The notes under the pieces were generated by a model. That model ran no database searches and was not told the origin of the DNA. It was given only the letters and a program-made list of their open reading frames with translations. A stretch of DNA of 64,000 bases from Tenacibaculum skagerrakense (lineage in GTDB: Bacteria; Bacteroidota; Bacteroidia; Flavobacteriales; Flavobacteriaceae): assembly GCF_004345825.1 (NCBI RefSeq), contig NZ_SLXM01000001.1, forward strand, positions 310,001-374,000, in the 5' to 3' direction. The position numbers were made by a program, and so were the translations under genes. Position 1 is the first letter of the stretch. Each line of letters starts with the position of its first letter. Below, piece by piece: positions 63,374 through 64,000 of this stretch.

Positions 63374-63404
63374 TTGTATAAAAGTAAAATATAAGTTATA
63401 TTTG
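63374..63404 (+). promoter_or_regulatory. Consensus Bacteroidota promoter
   Basis: TTG at 63374-63376 and TATATTTG at 63397-63404 with 20 bases between, the classic -33/-7 pair. It drives the gene at 63440. Confidence 0.85.
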
Positions 63405-63439
63405 TAATGTTAATGTAAACAATTAAAATGTTGTCCGAT

Positions 63440-63790
63440 ATGAAAAAAGTACTAGTTTTAGCTTGTATAGCTTTTTTAGGAATAGCTCAAGCACAGGAAG
63501 TAAAGCCAAAATACGAGAAAAATGGAGATTTAATAAAAGTAACTCACTTTTATGATAATGGTAATGTAAAAGAAGAAGGTTTTTACAAGAACAAGCTTTT
63601 ACATGGAGTATGGAATCGTTATGATGAAAAGGGTAACAAAACAGTAATGGCTCACTATAATTTAGGAAAGAAAGTTGGAAAATGGTTTATTTGGACCAAA
63701 GATGAGCTAAAAGAAATTAACTACGGAGATAACAACACTATAGCTAGTGTACAATCTTGGAAAGAAAGTACTAAAATAGCTACAAAATAA
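63440..63790 (+). CDS. Exported MORN/YwqK-like repeat protein
   Basis: About 116 residues from ATG 63440 (MKKVLVLACIAFLGIAQAQ, signal); the ATG at 63428 adds only four residues. Repeats VTHFYDNGNVKEEGFYKNKLLHGVWNRYDEKGNK have the YwqK/MORN pattern. Typical of small exported flavobacterial proteins; role unknown. It ends before a strong terminator. Confidence 0.78.
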   Translation: MKKVLVLACIAFLGIAQAQEVKPKYEKNGDLIKVTHFYDNGNVKEEGFYKNKLLHGVWNRYDEKGNKTVMAHYNLGKKVGKWFIWTKDELKEINYGDNNTIASVQSWKESTKIATK

Positions 63791-63814
63791 TTTATTTTAA
63801 TTGTGTAAAAAATA

Positions 63815-63840
63815 AAAACCGAGGTAATTACCTCGGTTTT
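63815..63840. terminator. Bidirectional terminator
   Basis: AAAACCGAGGTAA / TTACCTCGGTTTT, perfect 13-bp palindrome followed by T-runs, between the MORN-like gene and the convergent partial gene. Confidence 0.93.
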
Positions 63841-63868
63841 TTTATTTTAAAAGAAAATTATTTTCTTC

Positions 63869-64000
63869 TTATTGTCTAGTCCATCCAGCTCCCCAAGTAG
63901 CAAAATCAGTACCAGTAGCGTTAGCATCTTCAGTTAAGAAATCTGATTCAGAGAAAGTCTCTCCAGTATCATTTTTCATTTTAACGTTAACATCAGCAAA
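63869..64000 (-). CDS. C-terminal end of a protein cut by the window edge
   Basis: 43 codons open from the window edge and stop at 63869-63871 (minus). The end reads DFATWGAGWTRQ; it has the look of a surface or exported protein of Flavobacteria but the family cannot be named from this piece. The 5' part lies beyond 64000. Confidence 0.6.
   Translation of the reverse strand, partial: FADVNVKMKNDTGETFSESDFLTEDANATGTDFATWGAGWTRQ

Overview
The window is AT-rich chromosomal DNA from a Bacteroidota member, almost certainly a marine Flavobacteriaceae (a Tenacibaculum/Polaribacter-like bacterium is my guess, not a determination). The signs are type IX secretion (T9SS) C-terminal sorting domains, SusC-like TonB receptors with carboxypeptidase-like N-domains, a GLPGLI protein, an S46 peptidase, BtgA/BtgB mobilisation proteins, and Bacteroidota -7 promoter boxes (TAnnTTTG) in place of Shine-Dalgarno-driven starts.

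Layout. 1-9.2 kb: a membrane Fe-S protein (cut by the window edge) with a flavoprotein oxidoreductase, then a lipoprotein GH113-like glycosidase, a BamA-like barrel and a large T9SS-secreted Asp-box protein preceded by the decayed remains of a tandem copy of itself. 9.2-17.8 kb: an S46 (DPP11-like) peptidase, a sterol-desaturase-family hydroxylase, and an AraC regulator upstream of three small redox/membrane genes. 17.9-27.5 kb: a TonB receptor and a minus-strand cluster I read as arsenosugar biosynthesis: ArsM arsenite methyltransferase, radical-SAM ArsS, purine nucleoside phosphorylase, two DUF2064 glycosyltransferases, a rhodanese, an AhpD-like protein and a DUF547 protein, interspersed with palindromic REP-like elements. 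27.7-33.5 kb: an EamA exporter and a minus-strand operon of secreted proteins including a Sel1-repeat T9SS protein and a 743-residue protein with an HExxH metalloprotease motif.

33,767-53,241: a 19.5-kb integrated mobilisable element inserted in the 3' end of tRNA-Leu(TAA), bounded by a 15-bp direct repeat. It carries a tyrosine integrase, an excisionase-like HTH protein, a plasmid-type replication initiator with a regular 31-32-bp iteron array, a large hairpin (oriT candidate), a BtgA-like ribbon-helix-helix protein, a BtgB-like relaxase, a VirD4-type coupling protein, TraO-like and TraQ-like proteins, but no complete mating apparatus. Its cargo is two minus-strand cassettes separated by copies of one repeat: (i) a small exported Cys peptide + GLPGLI protein + outer-membrane barrel; (ii) an anti-phage dCTP-deaminase (AvcD-like) protein co-operonic with a STAS/HATPase protein and a DUF4325 STAS-like protein. 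The second is the best candidate for an undescribed defence system.

53.2-64 kb: tRNA-Leu, tRNA-Gly, then core genes: heme O synthase, two heme-copper oxidase subunit III genes, subunit IV, a SCO copper chaperone, DUF420, a TolC-family efflux protein, a serine hydrolase, TsaB, an MscS channel, dodecin, a MORN-like protein, and the end of one more gene cut by the window.
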